From Flavobacterium frigoris PS1 (GTDB lineage Bacteria > Bacteroidota > Bacteroidia > Flavobacteriales > Flavobacteriaceae), in the NCBI RefSeq assembly GCF_000252125.1, contig NZ_AHKF01000031.1, positions 1 through 64,000 of the forward strand: DNA of 64,000 bases, in the 5' to 3' direction. The translations under genes and the position numbers were made by a program. Below, piece after piece: positions 1 to 9,173 of this stretch. The stretch's first letter is position 1; every line of letters begins with the position of its first letter. Below the pieces are notes generated by a model. That model had not been told where the DNA came from. It did not search any database and was given only the letters and a program-made list of their open reading frames with translations.

Positions 1-52
1 TTAAATTTTGCTTTCCATTAAACAAGTAAGAACGTCTGCGTTGTTGCGGGTG

Positions 53-83
53 CAAAAGTACCACCTTTATTCACTAATTCAAG
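53..83 (-). promoter_or_regulatory. Leftward Bacteroidota-type promoter
   Basis: On the minus strand a -7 box TACTTTTG (60 to 53) fits TAnnTTTG, and CTTG (83 to 80) sits 19 bp upstream, the spacing expected for the Bacteroidota primary sigma factor. It would drive a gene beyond the left edge of the window. Confidence 0.5.
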
Positions 84-408
84 CTTTTTATTTACCTTTT
101 TTTATTCTTTTCTTAACTTTCATTTTAAGTTGCTGGATTTGTGTCTTTTGGATACAAAATTTTCACTCTCCCCTTCCTGTTTCGAACGAAAAATTAGAAG
201 CATTCTAATGAATACAAGCGTTCACCTTACGTTTATTCCCTTTTTCATTTAAACTACAAAACTCCCAGCAATAGAAAGACTGGGTGTTTTATCACTATTG
301 TTGCCCTTTTAACCATAATCTTATATAATTAGGTAAGCTGTTGTTCTAATTAAAAATCCAAACCGCCATTATTAAAACGAATCCATAGCCCTGATAGAAG
401 TAAAAATC

Positions 409-437
409 CTCCTAGAGCCAGAGTTTGGCTCTAGGAG
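409..437 (-). terminator. Hairpin downstream of the DUF4294 gene
   Basis: Perfect 12-bp inverted repeat (CTCCTAGAGCCA and its complement) with a 5-nt loop. Read on the minus strand it is followed by GATTTTTAC. It lies about 85 bp beyond the stop codon of the leftward gene. Confidence 0.6.
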
Positions 438-521
438 ATTGTAGCGAATAGCAGGAAATAGCTCCCAATAAAAACTATTCTGACCCTATATATAAGGTAG
501 AGTCCATATTTAATATGAATA

Positions 522-1193
522 CTACAGGTTGGGACTTTTGGCTTTTGATTCCCAAAAATCGTTCAGACGATCGATATCTACTGGTTTTGCAGGTGCTTGG
601 TTTTGCAGTCTTCCTGATTGGAAGGCTCTACTCAATATAGTTTCGATTAAAAAGTCTTCATTTACTTCATAAGGAGCATATTCTGTCTTTAAATTAATAT
701 CAAACATACTAGCAGCGGTATTAGACCAAAAGGCTTTCCAACCGCTTTTTAATGTTTTTACCAATTCAAAAGTCGTGGTTCCCGTTTGGCGATGAATTAA
801 TTTTACCAAAATTCTTCCCTGACTGCGAGACAATTTCTTAAGTTTCGCCTCAAATTCATTATTAACGTAATCCTCGACAATCTTAAAATATTTTTTCTTT
901 TCCCTATTCGACGAAAGGCGTTCCATTCCTTTATTTAGAAGCGTTAGCCTTTCAGAGGCCAACTTGGCATATGGATAGGTTCTATAGACCCTGCTTTGAA
1001 GAATCAGGAATTGCTTTCTAGCATCAGGATCTAGCTTTTCCTTTGAAACTAGGATTTCTTCTAGTTGGATTGTATCATTGATAATATCATCGCTTTCCGT
1101 AAGCTCATAACCCATTTTCACGGGTTCTGGAGTCACAACTTGTGCATTAACTGCAATGGACATTAATAAAAATAGAAACGCAATAAACTTCAT
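522..1193 (-). CDS. DUF4294 domain-containing exported protein
   Basis: I assign this 223-aa protein to the DUF4294 family, known mainly from Flavobacteriia and of unknown function. The N-terminus from the chosen ATG is a clear signal peptide (about residues 1-17, hydrophobic, ending VNAQ), so the protein is probably exported. The body is basic and helical, with an arginine- and tyrosine-rich stretch around the RVYRTYPYAK motif. A longer frame opens upstream, but a TAAATTTG promoter box at 1244-1251 lies inside that extension and the signal peptide starts exactly at 1193, so the shorter start is preferred. It is divergent from the peptidase gene at 1275. Confidence 0.75.
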   Translation of the reverse strand: MKFIAFLFLLMSIAVNAQVVTPEPVKMGYELTESDDIINDTIQLEEILVSKEKLDPDARKQFLILQSRVYRTYPYAKLASERLTLLNKGMERLSSNREKKKYFKIVEDYVNNEFEAKLKKLSRSQGRILVKLIHRQTGTTTFELVKTLKSGWKAFWSNTAASMFDINLKTEYAPYEVNEDFLIETILSRAFQSGRLQNQAPAKPVDIDRLNDFWESKAKSPNL

Positions 1194-1243
1194 AAGGCAT
1201 AATTTAAATGTAAAATTATACATTATATGCGCAACTGTAATGC

Positions 1244-1251
1244 CAAATTTA
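1244..1251 (-). promoter_or_regulatory. -7 box upstream of the DUF4294 gene
   Basis: TAAATTTG on the minus strand fits TAnnTTTG and lies about 50 bp upstream of the chosen ATG at 1193. No convincing -33 TTTG was seen at the right distance, so this is a partial match. Confidence 0.35.
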
Positions 1252-1274
1252 TAATTTAGCAAAAAATATATTTT

Positions 1275-2363
1275 ATGAGCACAAAATCGATATTAAAAAA
1301 ATCCTCCATCACATTTTTAGAGCAATATTTAAATAATGCATCGCCGACTGGTTTTGAAGCCGAAGGTCAAAAATTATGGATGGAATATTTAAAACCCTAT
1401 GTTGACACATTTATAACCGATACTTACGGAACGGCAGTGGGAGTTATCAACCCAGACGCGCCATATAAAGTAGTGATTGAAGGCCATGCAGATGAAATTT
1501 CGTGGTACGTTAATTACATTACAGATGACGGATTAATATATGTAATTAGAAATGGTGGATCTGATCATCAGATTGCTCCTTCAAAACGCGTTAATATTCA
1601 TACTAAAAAAGGAATTGTAAAAGGCGTATTTGGCTGGCCAGCTATACATACCCGAAAAGGAGAAAAAGAAGAAACCCCTAAAATCAGTAATATATTCATT
1701 GACCTTGGTTGCGAGACTAAAGAAGAGGTGGACAAGATGGGTGTTCACGTGGGTTGTGTTGTTACTTACCCTGATGAATTCATGATTCTAAATGATAACA
1801 AATTCGTTTGTCGTGCTATCGATAACCGTATGGGTGGTTTCATGATTGCTGAAGTAGCTCGTTTGCTACATGAGAACAAAGTGAAACTTCCATTTGGATT
1901 ATACATCACTAATTCCGTACAGGAAGAAGTGGGATTGCGTGGTGCCGAAATGATCACGAAAACCATCAAACCAAATGTGGCAATTGTGACAGACGTATGT
2001 CATGACTCCACTACTCCTATGATCGATAAGAAAGTTGAAGGAGAAACAAAGATTGGCAAAGGACCAGTTGTTACTTATGCACCAGCCGTTCAAAATAATC
2101 TTAGAGAATTAATTCTGGATACTGCCGAGGAAAAGAAAATCCCTTTCCAACGCTTAGCGTCTTCTCGTGTTACGGGAACTGATACTGATGCTTTCGCTTA
2201 CAGTAATGGTGGCGTGGCTTCGGCTTTGATTTCACTTCCGTTGCGTTACATGCATACGACGGTTGAAATGGTACATCGCGATGATGTCGAAAATGTTATA
2301 AAACTAATATATGAGACTTTATTAAAATTAGAAAATAATGAAACCTATTCTTATTTTAAATAG
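1275..2363 (+). CDS. M42 family metallo-aminopeptidase
   Basis: A 362-aa cytoplasmic dinuclear zinc peptidase of the M42 family (glutamyl aminopeptidase / FrvX / tetrahedral aminopeptidase type). These enzymes trim N-terminal residues from peptides in large self-compartmentalised assemblies. Visible family motifs are GHADE (metal ligand H71), AIDNRMGG (bridging D183), QEEVGLRGA (catalytic E217 and metal ligand E218), TDVCHD (D240) and the late MHTTVE histidine. Length is typical. It is a single gene, divergent from the DUF4294 gene and ended by the hairpin at 2467-2502. The exact substrate cannot be told from sequence. Confidence 0.93.
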   Translation: MSTKSILKKSSITFLEQYLNNASPTGFEAEGQKLWMEYLKPYVDTFITDTYGTAVGVINPDAPYKVVIEGHADEISWYVNYITDDGLIYVIRNGGSDHQIAPSKRVNIHTKKGIVKGVFGWPAIHTRKGEKEETPKISNIFIDLGCETKEEVDKMGVHVGCVVTYPDEFMILNDNKFVCRAIDNRMGGFMIAEVARLLHENKVKLPFGLYITNSVQEEVGLRGAEMITKTIKPNVAIVTDVCHDSTTPMIDKKVEGETKIGKGPVVTYAPAVQNNLRELILDTAEEKKIPFQRLASSRVTGTDTDAFAYSNGGVASALISLPLRYMHTTVEMVHRDDVENVIKLIYETLLKLENNETYSYFK

Positions 2364-2466
2364 AATTAGGAGCTAATCCCACTATGTGCTGTATTCCCGA
2401 TAAAAAAACTACGGCTGAAAAAAGCCTTATTTTTCAAAACCGAGAGATGCCGCTGCTATAAGAGCT

Positions 2467-2502
2467 AAAAAACCGCAATTCCATCAAGAATTGCGGTTTT
2501 TT
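2467..2502. terminator. Bidirectional terminator between the M42 gene and purC
   Basis: A 14-bp stem (A6 CCGCAATT and complement) with an 8-nt loop, flanked by A and T runs. It can end transcription from both converging genes. Confidence 0.85.
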
Positions 2503-2523
2503 CTATATAGATCTGTTTTGTTT

Positions 2524-3477
2524 TTATCTGTTTTGCAGATAAGCCAGAACATTTTTCTCAATTCGCTCATTTATATTTGATATATCTGCTTTCACAAAAT
2601 TTTCACCAAGTATTTTTTCGTACAATTCAATATATCTTTCTGAAACGGTTTCGATATATTCATCTGTCATATCAGGAATTAATTGTCCTTCTAAACCTTG
2701 AAAACCATTTTGAATTAACCAACGACGAACAAACTCTTTTGATAATTGTTTTTGCTCTTCTCCTTTATCTTGGCGCTCTTGATATCCTGCTGAATAAAAG
2801 TAACGTGAAGAATCTGGTGTGTGAATTTCATCAATTAAAACAATTACTCCGTCTTTAGTTTTCCCAAATTCATATTTAGTATCGACCAATATCAACCCAC
2901 GACTTGCTGCAATTTCAGTTCCTCTCTGGAATAAAGCGCGAGTGTATTTTTCTAGAACCAAATAATCTTCCTCTGAAACGATCCCTTTTGCAAGAATGTC
3001 TTCACGAGAGATATCAGCATCATGTTCTCCATTGTCTGCTTTTGTAGTAGGCGTTATAATTGGGGTTGGGAATTTATCATTTTCTTTTAAATCTTCTGGC
3101 ATTGAAACTCCGCAAATAGTTCTTTTACCAAGTGTATATTCACGAGCTGCGTGACCTGAAAGATAACCACGTATTACCATCTCAACTTTAAAAGGAGTAC
3201 ACAAATGACCTACTGCTACACTGGGATCTGGAGTTGCAATTAACCAATTGGGAACTATGTCCGCAGTCAATTCCATAAATTTAGTGGCAATCTGATTCAA
3301 AATTTGTCCCTTGTAGGGAATTCCTTTGGGTAGAACCACGTCAAAAGCAGAAAGCCTATCTGTGGCAACCATTACTAATAGTTCATCATCAATATTGTAC
3401 ACTTCTCTAACCTTACCGCGATAAACAGATTTTTGATTCGGGAAATTGAAGTTGGTGGTTGTAATTGTATTACTCAT
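2524..3477 (-). CDS. purC: Phosphoribosylaminoimidazole-succinocarboxamide synthase
   Basis: SAICAR synthetase, which joins aspartate to CAIR with ATP in de novo purine synthesis. At 317 aa it is the longer form common in Bacteroidota. Family signatures include the N-terminal YRGKVREVYNI segment (ATP-binding loop), DRLSAFDVVLPKGIPYKG, the RGYLSGHAAREY motif and VDTKYEFG with the metal-binding acidic residues. It stands alone, convergent with the M42 gene, with a TAAATTTG promoter box 36-43 bp upstream of its ATG. Confidence 0.97.
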   Translation of the reverse strand: MSNTITTTNFNFPNQKSVYRGKVREVYNIDDELLVMVATDRLSAFDVVLPKGIPYKGQILNQIATKFMELTADIVPNWLIATPDPSVAVGHLCTPFKVEMVIRGYLSGHAAREYTLGKRTICGVSMPEDLKENDKFPTPIITPTTKADNGEHDADISREDILAKGIVSEEDYLVLEKYTRALFQRGTEIAASRGLILVDTKYEFGKTKDGVIVLIDEIHTPDSSRYFYSAGYQERQDKGEEQKQLSKEFVRRWLIQNGFQGLEGQLIPDMTDEYIETVSERYIELYEKILGENFVKADISNINERIEKNVLAYLQNR

Positions 3478-3512
3478 TATGGCTGTTGTGTTGTGTTGTT
3501 GTTTTCAAAATG

Positions 3513-3520
3513 CAAATTTA
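3513..3520 (-). promoter_or_regulatory. -7 box upstream of purC
   Basis: Minus-strand TAAATTTG, a full match to TAnnTTTG, about 36 bp before the purC ATG. The -33 element is not obvious. Confidence 0.4.
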
Positions 3521-3567
3521 GAACTAATTCATACAGATTCATTAAAAAAAAGTAGTTTTTACTTACT

Positions 3568-5916
3568 CTATTTTTCAAGAAGTGTATTATTGAATAAGTT
3601 AAGAATACGGCTGTATTCGTCAATCCAAGAATACGTTTCTTTAAAACCGTGCGTTTCTACTGGAAATGAGGCTAAATTCCAATTTTTCTTTCCCAGTTCA
3701 ATAAAACGCTGCGACAAACGAACAATATCTTTATATTCTACATTGTCGTCGACCATACCGTGTAGCATCAATAAATTACCTGTCAAATTATCAGCAAAAT
3801 AGATTGGAGAACTTTTTTTGTACGCCAAAGGATCCGTTTCCGGGAAATTAAGAATGTTTCCTGTATAGCCATGATTGTAATGTGCCCAATCAGTCACCGA
3901 ACGCAAAGCGGCTCCTGAAGCAAATTCATTTGGTGCAGTGAGCATAGCCATCAAAGTAATAAAACCACCATATGAGCCACCATAAACCCCAACTCGTTTA
4001 GGATCAACGCCTAAATTCTGAACCAAATAATTTTTACCATCTATTTGATCCGTTAAATCCTTACCTCCCATAAAACGGTAAATACCTGTTCTAAAATCAC
4101 GCCCGTAACCATCGCTTCCTCGGTAATCGATATCCAGAACGGTATACCCTAAATCAGTCAATAAATTGTGAAACATATATTCCCTATGGTAACTACTCCA
4201 GTAATTGTGTGCATTTTGCAAGTATCCAGCCCCATGGACGAACACAATAGCTGCTTTATTAGCTTTATCTGATCTTGGTTTGTACAACCTTGCGTTTACA
4301 TTAGTTCCGTCTTGAGCTTTAAAAGTGATAACCTCAGGAGCTTGCCAAGGATACTCCTCAAACTCTTTTGAGGTAGAATGGGTTATCGCTGTTAATACAC
4401 TGTTTTTTTTATTTGCACCGGTGTAGAATTCCCAAGGTTTATTTTTATAAGAATAGCGAACTAGCAAAGTCCTTTCGTCTGGAGAAATCGTAACTTCATG
4501 AGCCCCATCTTTAGTTAAAACAGGTTGCAACTCACCACCGCTAGCAGCTAACTTATAAAACTCTCTGTTTCCTGGATTCGTAGTATTAGTGGTTAAATAA
4601 AAATTATTTTTATCTTTTGAGAGGGTTATGCCTCTCACTTCCCAATTTCCTTTTGTAAGTTGGATTTTCTTGTTGGTCTTTAAGTTATAGCTATATAAAT
4701 GAGAGTAAGCTGTGGCCTCTGATTGAAAATAGATAGTTTCATTATCACTTAAAAAACCTAACGTACCTGAACTATAAGCGTAAGAAGGAATTCCAGGACC
4801 TCCTATCCAAGCTTCATCATGCTGATAATCTATTTCTTGGAACGTCCCTTTTTCTAAATTCATTTTTACGATCCACCTGTCTTTATTATCCCGACTTCTA
4901 ATCTCAGTAATAGCATAAGATCCACTATCATTATAAGTGGGTTCCTGAACAAAAATCAGCTTATCTTCCTTTTCTTTGTTTTTTAAATTCTCATAGGAAT
5001 TATAATATTCAGGTTTGTCTTGAATATGACTCAATGAGGAAAAGTCCAAAAAATAAACCGAATCAAGAGCGACTGAATAAATTCCGAATTTTGATTTGGT
5101 CAAATTTGCATTAGAGACTTTTTCTTTTGTATTAACTGATTGATTGTATCCGTCTTTTGTAATAAAATTTTCCATTATTTCACTTTTTTTCTCATTAACA
5201 TCAACGAGTCTAAAAGTTACATAACTTCCTTTTGGATTTACTCTCAAACCTTCAAAACCTTCTTTTCCGTAAAAATAAGGTTTAGGGAAATTAGACTTGT
5301 TTTCATCAGCTTTGGCTTTATTCCAATTCTTTTTTGCTTCTTGATCTCGCACAAATTGAAACAATTCTTTTTGCTGATTATTTAAAAAAGTGTCTTTTTC
5401 CTCTTCTTTATCTTTCTCTCTTCCTGATTTAAAATTAGTAAGCTGCACGATTGTACCCTGTTTTGTGTCAAACTTTTGCAGGTTCTCATTTTGGATAAAA
5501 AACAAAACCCCCGTTTCTTCTCCTAATTGCAAGTTAGAAATGGAACTAGATTGTTGCAGTAATTTTTTTGTGGTTTTATTTTGGATAGAATAAGAATACA
5601 AAGCCCCTTTCTCTATGTAATAAGCTAAATCAGCGTTTGGTTTAATTTTAAAATCTAATTTGGAAAAAGAAGCTTCTTTGGAAGACGCTAATTTAGGATT
5701 TATCAGTCCCTTTTCCCAAAAGTATGTACTGGTTCCCAATTCATTATTGGGATTCCATTCAAAATATGTTTTTTTCCCATCCAAAGACCACCGTCCATTA
5801 GTGGGTTGTACTCCAATGAAAGCGTCGCCCTTCATGATTTCATCTAACTTCAGTTCCTGACTTTTGGCTGATACCGTAAAGAAGATAAAAGCGAGTATAA
5901 AAATGTTTTTAATCAT
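3568..5916 (-). CDS. S9 family prolyl oligopeptidase (DPP-IV-like), exported
   Basis: A 782-aa serine peptidase of the S9 family. The protein starts with a signal peptide (MIKNIFILAFIFFTVSAKSQ). The middle is a long region with WD/DPP-IV-like beta-propeller character, and the C-terminal third is an alpha/beta hydrolase. The nucleophile motif GGSYGG, an Asp in MVDDNVE and a His in ETHGFK form the catalytic triad. It probably acts in the periplasm on proline-containing peptides. The frame extends upstream of this ATG, but the signal peptide and a promoter at 5939-5969 support the start at 5916. It is a single gene, downstream of and in the same direction as the HAD gene. Confidence 0.92.
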   Translation of the reverse strand: MIKNIFILAFIFFTVSAKSQELKLDEIMKGDAFIGVQPTNGRWSLDGKKTYFEWNPNNELGTSTYFWEKGLINPKLASSKEASFSKLDFKIKPNADLAYYIEKGALYSYSIQNKTTKKLLQQSSSISNLQLGEETGVLFFIQNENLQKFDTKQGTIVQLTNFKSGREKDKEEEKDTFLNNQQKELFQFVRDQEAKKNWNKAKADENKSNFPKPYFYGKEGFEGLRVNPKGSYVTFRLVDVNEKKSEIMENFITKDGYNQSVNTKEKVSNANLTKSKFGIYSVALDSVYFLDFSSLSHIQDKPEYYNSYENLKNKEKEDKLIFVQEPTYNDSGSYAITEIRSRDNKDRWIVKMNLEKGTFQEIDYQHDEAWIGGPGIPSYAYSSGTLGFLSDNETIYFQSEATAYSHLYSYNLKTNKKIQLTKGNWEVRGITLSKDKNNFYLTTNTTNPGNREFYKLAASGGELQPVLTKDGAHEVTISPDERTLLVRYSYKNKPWEFYTGANKKNSVLTAITHSTSKEFEEYPWQAPEVITFKAQDGTNVNARLYKPRSDKANKAAIVFVHGAGYLQNAHNYWSSYHREYMFHNLLTDLGYTVLDIDYRGSDGYGRDFRTGIYRFMGGKDLTDQIDGKNYLVQNLGVDPKRVGVYGGSYGGFITLMAMLTAPNEFASGAALRSVTDWAHYNHGYTGNILNFPETDPLAYKKSSPIYFADNLTGNLLMLHGMVDDNVEYKDIVRLSQRFIELGKKNWNLASFPVETHGFKETYSWIDEYSRILNLFNNTLLEK

Positions 5917-5938
5917 TTTATGTGTGATTTGATTTACA

Positions 5939-5969
5939 CAAAAATACACTTTGATAACCATAAAAAAAA
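5939..5969 (-). promoter_or_regulatory. Promoter of the S9 peptidase gene
   Basis: Minus-strand TATTTTTG (5946 to 5939) with TTTT 19 bp upstream, about 23 bp before the ATG at 5916. It lies between the HAD gene stop and the peptidase start. Confidence 0.5.
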
Positions 5970-5986
5970 CATTTGCTATCTTTGAG

Positions 5987-6814
5987 TTAAATAACGGTAG
6001 AAACACCATCACACAACACTTTTTCTGACAAATATTTAGCGACACCATCTTCGTAATTCATTGAAATTACCTCAAGATTAAAAAGTTTGTTTTTTAGACT
6101 CTCAGGTGAATTTCCCATCAAAAGTCCCTTAGCGGTAGCATTCAACATTTTCTCATCATTATAGCCATCACCAAAAGAAATCGCTTGCTCAAAATTAAAA
6201 TTTTCAATCTCTAAAATCTTGGCGATAGCAACACTTTTGTCCACTGATTTGTCCATAAACTCCAAGCAAAGTGGCAAACTGAATGCATGACTAAAAAGAT
6301 CAGGGTGTTTTTTTAGAATTTGATCTCTCAACTCGATCAATTTTGAATGTCTATCATGTGTAAAAAACATTTTAATGGAGCTAAAGTCTGCCACAGTTGA
6401 AAAATCAACTACTTCTGGCAAATAATTTAATTCAGTCTGAAAACTGTTTAGCGACTCATTATGTCTATTCGTTTGCCATACATTTTCCCTAAACAATACG
6501 GTGGTAATTTCTGAGTCAATTCCTAAATCAAGTACTGATTTTATAGCATCACTATCTATATCAAAAGAAAAAAGAAGTTCTTTTTTTGGTGAATGAATGC
6601 GCGCACCGTTTGACGTAACCAAATATAGAGGAAAACCCAAGCCTTCAACAATAGGCATCGCGTCTAGATGATGACGTCCTGTGGCTACAATAATCAAATA
6701 GTTTTGATCATGCAATTCCCGAAAAACTGTTTTAGTATATTCTGATATTTTGTGTTCCTTATTTAGTAACGTACCATCTAAATCGCTTATTACTACTTTT
6801 ATTTTATCTTTCAC
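5987..6814 (-). CDS. Cof-type HAD-IIB family phosphatase
   Basis: A 275-aa haloacid dehalogenase superfamily hydrolase of the Cof/YidA group, which dephosphorylates small sugar or cofactor phosphates. Motif I DLDGT (nucleophile D11, acid/base D13), motif II VTSNGA near residue 66, the motif III lysine in the VDKSVA segment and motif IV GDGYND at 215-220 are all present. The C2B-type cap lies between about residues 80 and 185. Length is typical. A clean promoter precedes it. The substrate is unknown. Confidence 0.9.
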   Translation of the reverse strand: MKDKIKVVISDLDGTLLNKEHKISEYTKTVFRELHDQNYLIIVATGRHHLDAMPIVEGLGFPLYLVTSNGARIHSPKKELLFSFDIDSDAIKSVLDLGIDSEITTVLFRENVWQTNRHNESLNSFQTELNYLPEVVDFSTVADFSSIKMFFTHDRHSKLIELRDQILKKHPDLFSHAFSLPLCLEFMDKSVDKSVAIAKILEIENFNFEQAISFGDGYNDEKMLNATAKGLLMGNSPESLKNKLFNLEVISMNYEDGVAKYLSEKVLCDGVSTVI

Positions 6815-6847
6815 TTTAATCTCTTTCTATATCATTTTTAATAAATT

Positions 6848-6879
6848 CAAAAATATCCAATTTTGAACAGAATGCCAAA
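6848..6879 (-). promoter_or_regulatory. Promoter of the HAD phosphatase gene
   Basis: Minus-strand TTTG (6879 to 6876), a 20-bp spacer, then TATTTTTG (6855 to 6848). This matches the Bacteroidota consensus at both boxes, 34 bp before the ATG. Confidence 0.65.
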
Positions 6880-7004
6880 ATTTAAGGAATAGTTTAAGAA
6901 AAAGAAAATCAAAGAAACAGTTATGGAAAAAGTTTGCATCCAATTATATTAAAGATAGCTACCAACATACAGTTTGTTAAACTAGATGTATTATTAGATA
7001 GCTT

Positions 7005-7820
7005 CTATTTCAAAACGGATTGTCTGATCAATCTTCCAAATAAACGATACCCCATTTTTGATCTAAGCATACTTAGACCATTGGCATCAAAACCGATGGT
7101 ATATCTCTTGAAGTTTTTGGCTGGATTTTCTGCGATTTTCAATAATTCTCGAATAATAAGAGGTTTTAAATCTGTATTTTTATCAGTTTTATTTTTCAAA
7201 ATTAAACTGATTTTCTCCATCAAAACAGTATAGGAACCTAACGATGAGCATTCTGATTTAACTACATTTTTCTGAAAATTGGAAGGTGTATTCCCAAATT
7301 GCATGGTTGAAACACTAATATTAAAATCAATTAATTCATAGGCCATACATTCCGAAAAACTTTCTACAGCATGTTTTGTTGAATGGTAGAAGCTTCCCAA
7401 CGGCAAATTTACTAACCCCGCAATGGACGAAATATTTATGAAATGCCCCATTTTTTGAACCCTAAATACGGGGATGAATGCTCTGCAAACTTTCACGACA
7501 CCAAGCCAATTGATATCCACAATGTTATTAATTTGTGCATCTTCCGCCAATTCAACAAAACTTCGATACCCAACACCCGCATTATTAACGACAAGATCTA
7601 TGGTTTTAAAATCTTCCATTATTTCTTTCTTGGCAGCTTCAATACTTACTGTCGAAGTAACATCTAGTATATAACAACTAATATTCTTTATCCCTTGCAG
7701 TTCTTTGCCATGTTCCAGACACAGCATTGTAGCAATTACATTCCATCCGTTTTCGGCAAAATGCAAAGCAATATCTTTACCAATTCCGCCTGAAGCTCCT
7801 GTGATGATTACACTCTTCAA
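7005..7820 (-). CDS. Short-chain dehydrogenase/reductase
   Basis: A 271-aa classical SDR oxidoreductase using NAD(P)H. The cofactor motif TGASGGIG is at residues 7-14, NNAG at 79-82, the catalytic serine in INISS near 131, and the YHSTK pair Y145/K149. All catalytic elements are intact. The start codon is TTG: there is no ATG before the Rossmann motif and the conserved first strand begins immediately. It stands alone on the minus strand. The substrate cannot be assigned. Confidence 0.9.
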   Translation of the reverse strand: MKSVIITGASGGIGKDIALHFAENGWNVIATMLCLEHGKELQGIKNISCYILDVTSTVSIEAAKKEIMEDFKTIDLVVNNAGVGYRSFVELAEDAQINNIVDINWLGVVKVCRAFIPVFRVQKMGHFINISSIAGLVNLPLGSFYHSTKHAVESFSECMAYELIDFNISVSTMQFGNTPSNFQKNVVKSECSSLGSYTVLMEKISLILKNKTDKNTDLKPLIIRELLKIAENPAKNFKRYTIGFDANGLSMLRSKMGYRLFGRLIRQSVLK

Positions 7821-7916
7821 TATTTATAGTTTTTTGCTAATATAATTTTTTTAACTGTACACATCTAACTTCAATCGCAAACAATTCAAAAAAAAACGGA
7901 CAATTTATTAATAAAG

Positions 7917-7938
7917 AACGATCCCATTTGGGATCGTT
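7917..7938 (-). terminator. Hairpin downstream of phoH
   Basis: A 9-bp perfect stem AACGATCCC/GGGATCGTT with a 4-nt loop, about 90 bp past the phoH stop. On the minus strand it is followed by CTTTATTAAT, so the T tract is weak. Confidence 0.5.
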
Positions 7939-8027
7939 AGTTGGAACTTGTTATTAATCAGTAATTTAAATAAATTTGTATTAATAACTATATTTTACTC
8001 TGACAAGCATTATATCAGAGATCCCTA

Positions 8028-8978
8028 TTAATCTGCGTTCTCCGTGTATTTATATGCGTCAATTACTTTTTTAACTAATCTATGACGCACTATATCTTTA
8101 TCATCAAGATAAATAATTCCAATACCTTCAATGTCTTTCAAAATCAACAAAGCTTCTTTAAGTCCTGATATGGTTCTCCTTGGCAAATCAATCTGTCCAG
8201 GGTCACCAGTAACCATGAATTTTGCACTTTTCCCCATACGGGTAAGGAACATCTTCATCTGGGAATGTGTCGTGTTTTGGGCTTCATCCAAAATTACAAA
8301 TGCATTGTCTAATGTTCTTCCACGCATGAAAGCTAATGGTGCAATTTGGATAATGCCTTTTAAAATATAATCCTCTAATTTCTCATTAGGCAACATATCG
8401 CGTAAAGCATCATAAAGGGGTTGCATGTAGGGATCTAATTTCTCTTTCATATCACCAGGAAGAAAACCTAAATTTTCTCCAGCTTCAACCGCAGGCCTTG
8501 TCAATATAATGCGTTTTACCTGTTTTTCTTTTAATGCTTTAACGGCCATAGCCACTCCAGTATAGGTTTTCCCTGTTCCCGCAGGACCAACGGCAAAAAC
8601 CATATCATTTTTATTTATTGCATCAACTAACAGTTGTTGATTAGGAGTCATGGCTTTTATTATTTTGCCCCCTACTCCATGCACAAGAATTTTATCATTA
8701 ACGAGTGTTCGTCTATCGTCTTGACTGTCGCCTAAAATAACGCGCTCAATTACATTAGTATCTATTGTATTATAGCGTGTAAAATGAAGCATTAACCGTT
8801 GAAAGCGTTTTTCGAACTCGTCCAAAATTTCTTTTTCTCCAAAAGCTTTTAGCGTAGTTCCTCTAGCAACAATCTTAAGTTTTGGATAATATTTTTTAAT
8901 TGATTCAAGATGAGTGTCTTGAGCGCCCCAAAATTCTTTAGGAGCGATGTCTATGAGCTCGATTATTCTTTCGTTCAA
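8028..8978 (-). CDS. phoH: PhoH family ATPase
   Basis: A 316-aa PhoH-family P-loop ATPase, a cytoplasmic protein linked in other bacteria to RNA metabolism and phosphate stress (often next to ybeY). The N-terminal KH-like segment is followed by Walker A GPAGTGKT at residues 131-138 and Walker B FVILDEAQN near 228. The start is TTG: the conserved N-terminus begins there and no ATG is available nearby. It is a single gene, divergent from the S-adenosylmethionine hydrolase gene. Confidence 0.93.
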   Translation of the reverse strand: MNERIIELIDIAPKEFWGAQDTHLESIKKYYPKLKIVARGTTLKAFGEKEILDEFEKRFQRLMLHFTRYNTIDTNVIERVILGDSQDDRRTLVNDKILVHGVGGKIIKAMTPNQQLLVDAINKNDMVFAVGPAGTGKTYTGVAMAVKALKEKQVKRIILTRPAVEAGENLGFLPGDMKEKLDPYMQPLYDALRDMLPNEKLEDYILKGIIQIAPLAFMRGRTLDNAFVILDEAQNTTHSQMKMFLTRMGKSAKFMVTGDPGQIDLPRRTISGLKEALLILKDIEGIGIIYLDDKDIVRHRLVKKVIDAYKYTENAD

Positions 8979-9081
8979 ATGTTGTAGTTTTATATAAAAT
9001 TAATCAATAAATACATCTAAGGTATTTTGGCTTTAAACCACAATATTTTTTGTCTTACTTATTTGGAATTTGTTTTTGTTT

Positions 9082-9114
9082 TTTGCTTTTTTGAATTTAC
9101 TATTATTAGATTTG
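9082..9114 (+). promoter_or_regulatory. Promoter of the SAM hydrolase gene
   Basis: TTTG at 9082-9085, a 21-bp spacer, then TAGATTTG at 9107-9114. Transcription would start near 9121, about 50 bp before the ATG. Confidence 0.55.
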
Positions 9115-9173
9115 CATTTCTCAAATTTAATGAAAATTAGTTTTAGATTACACCAATAATTATAAAAAAATTT

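Larger units (their letters stand above)
1..521. other. Intergenic stretch at the left edge, no convincing gene
   Basis: I see no credible gene here. The segment holds a leftward promoter in the first 83 bases and a perfect hairpin at 409-437 that ends the leftward gene starting at 1193. A weaker CCCAG/CTGGG hairpin followed by TGTTTT lies near 265-292. A short open frame at 8-208 has no recognisable domain and low-complexity hydrophobic composition. Confidence 0.6.

Noticed and set aside
8..208. 66-codon open frame at the left edge
   Set aside because: Hydrophobic low-complexity product without a known family, starting over a leftward promoter; more likely chance in AT-rich DNA.
3446..3802. 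118-codon rightward frame opposite purC and the S9 gene
   Set aside because: It lies antisense across two well-recognised genes and the purC promoter, with no domain of its own.
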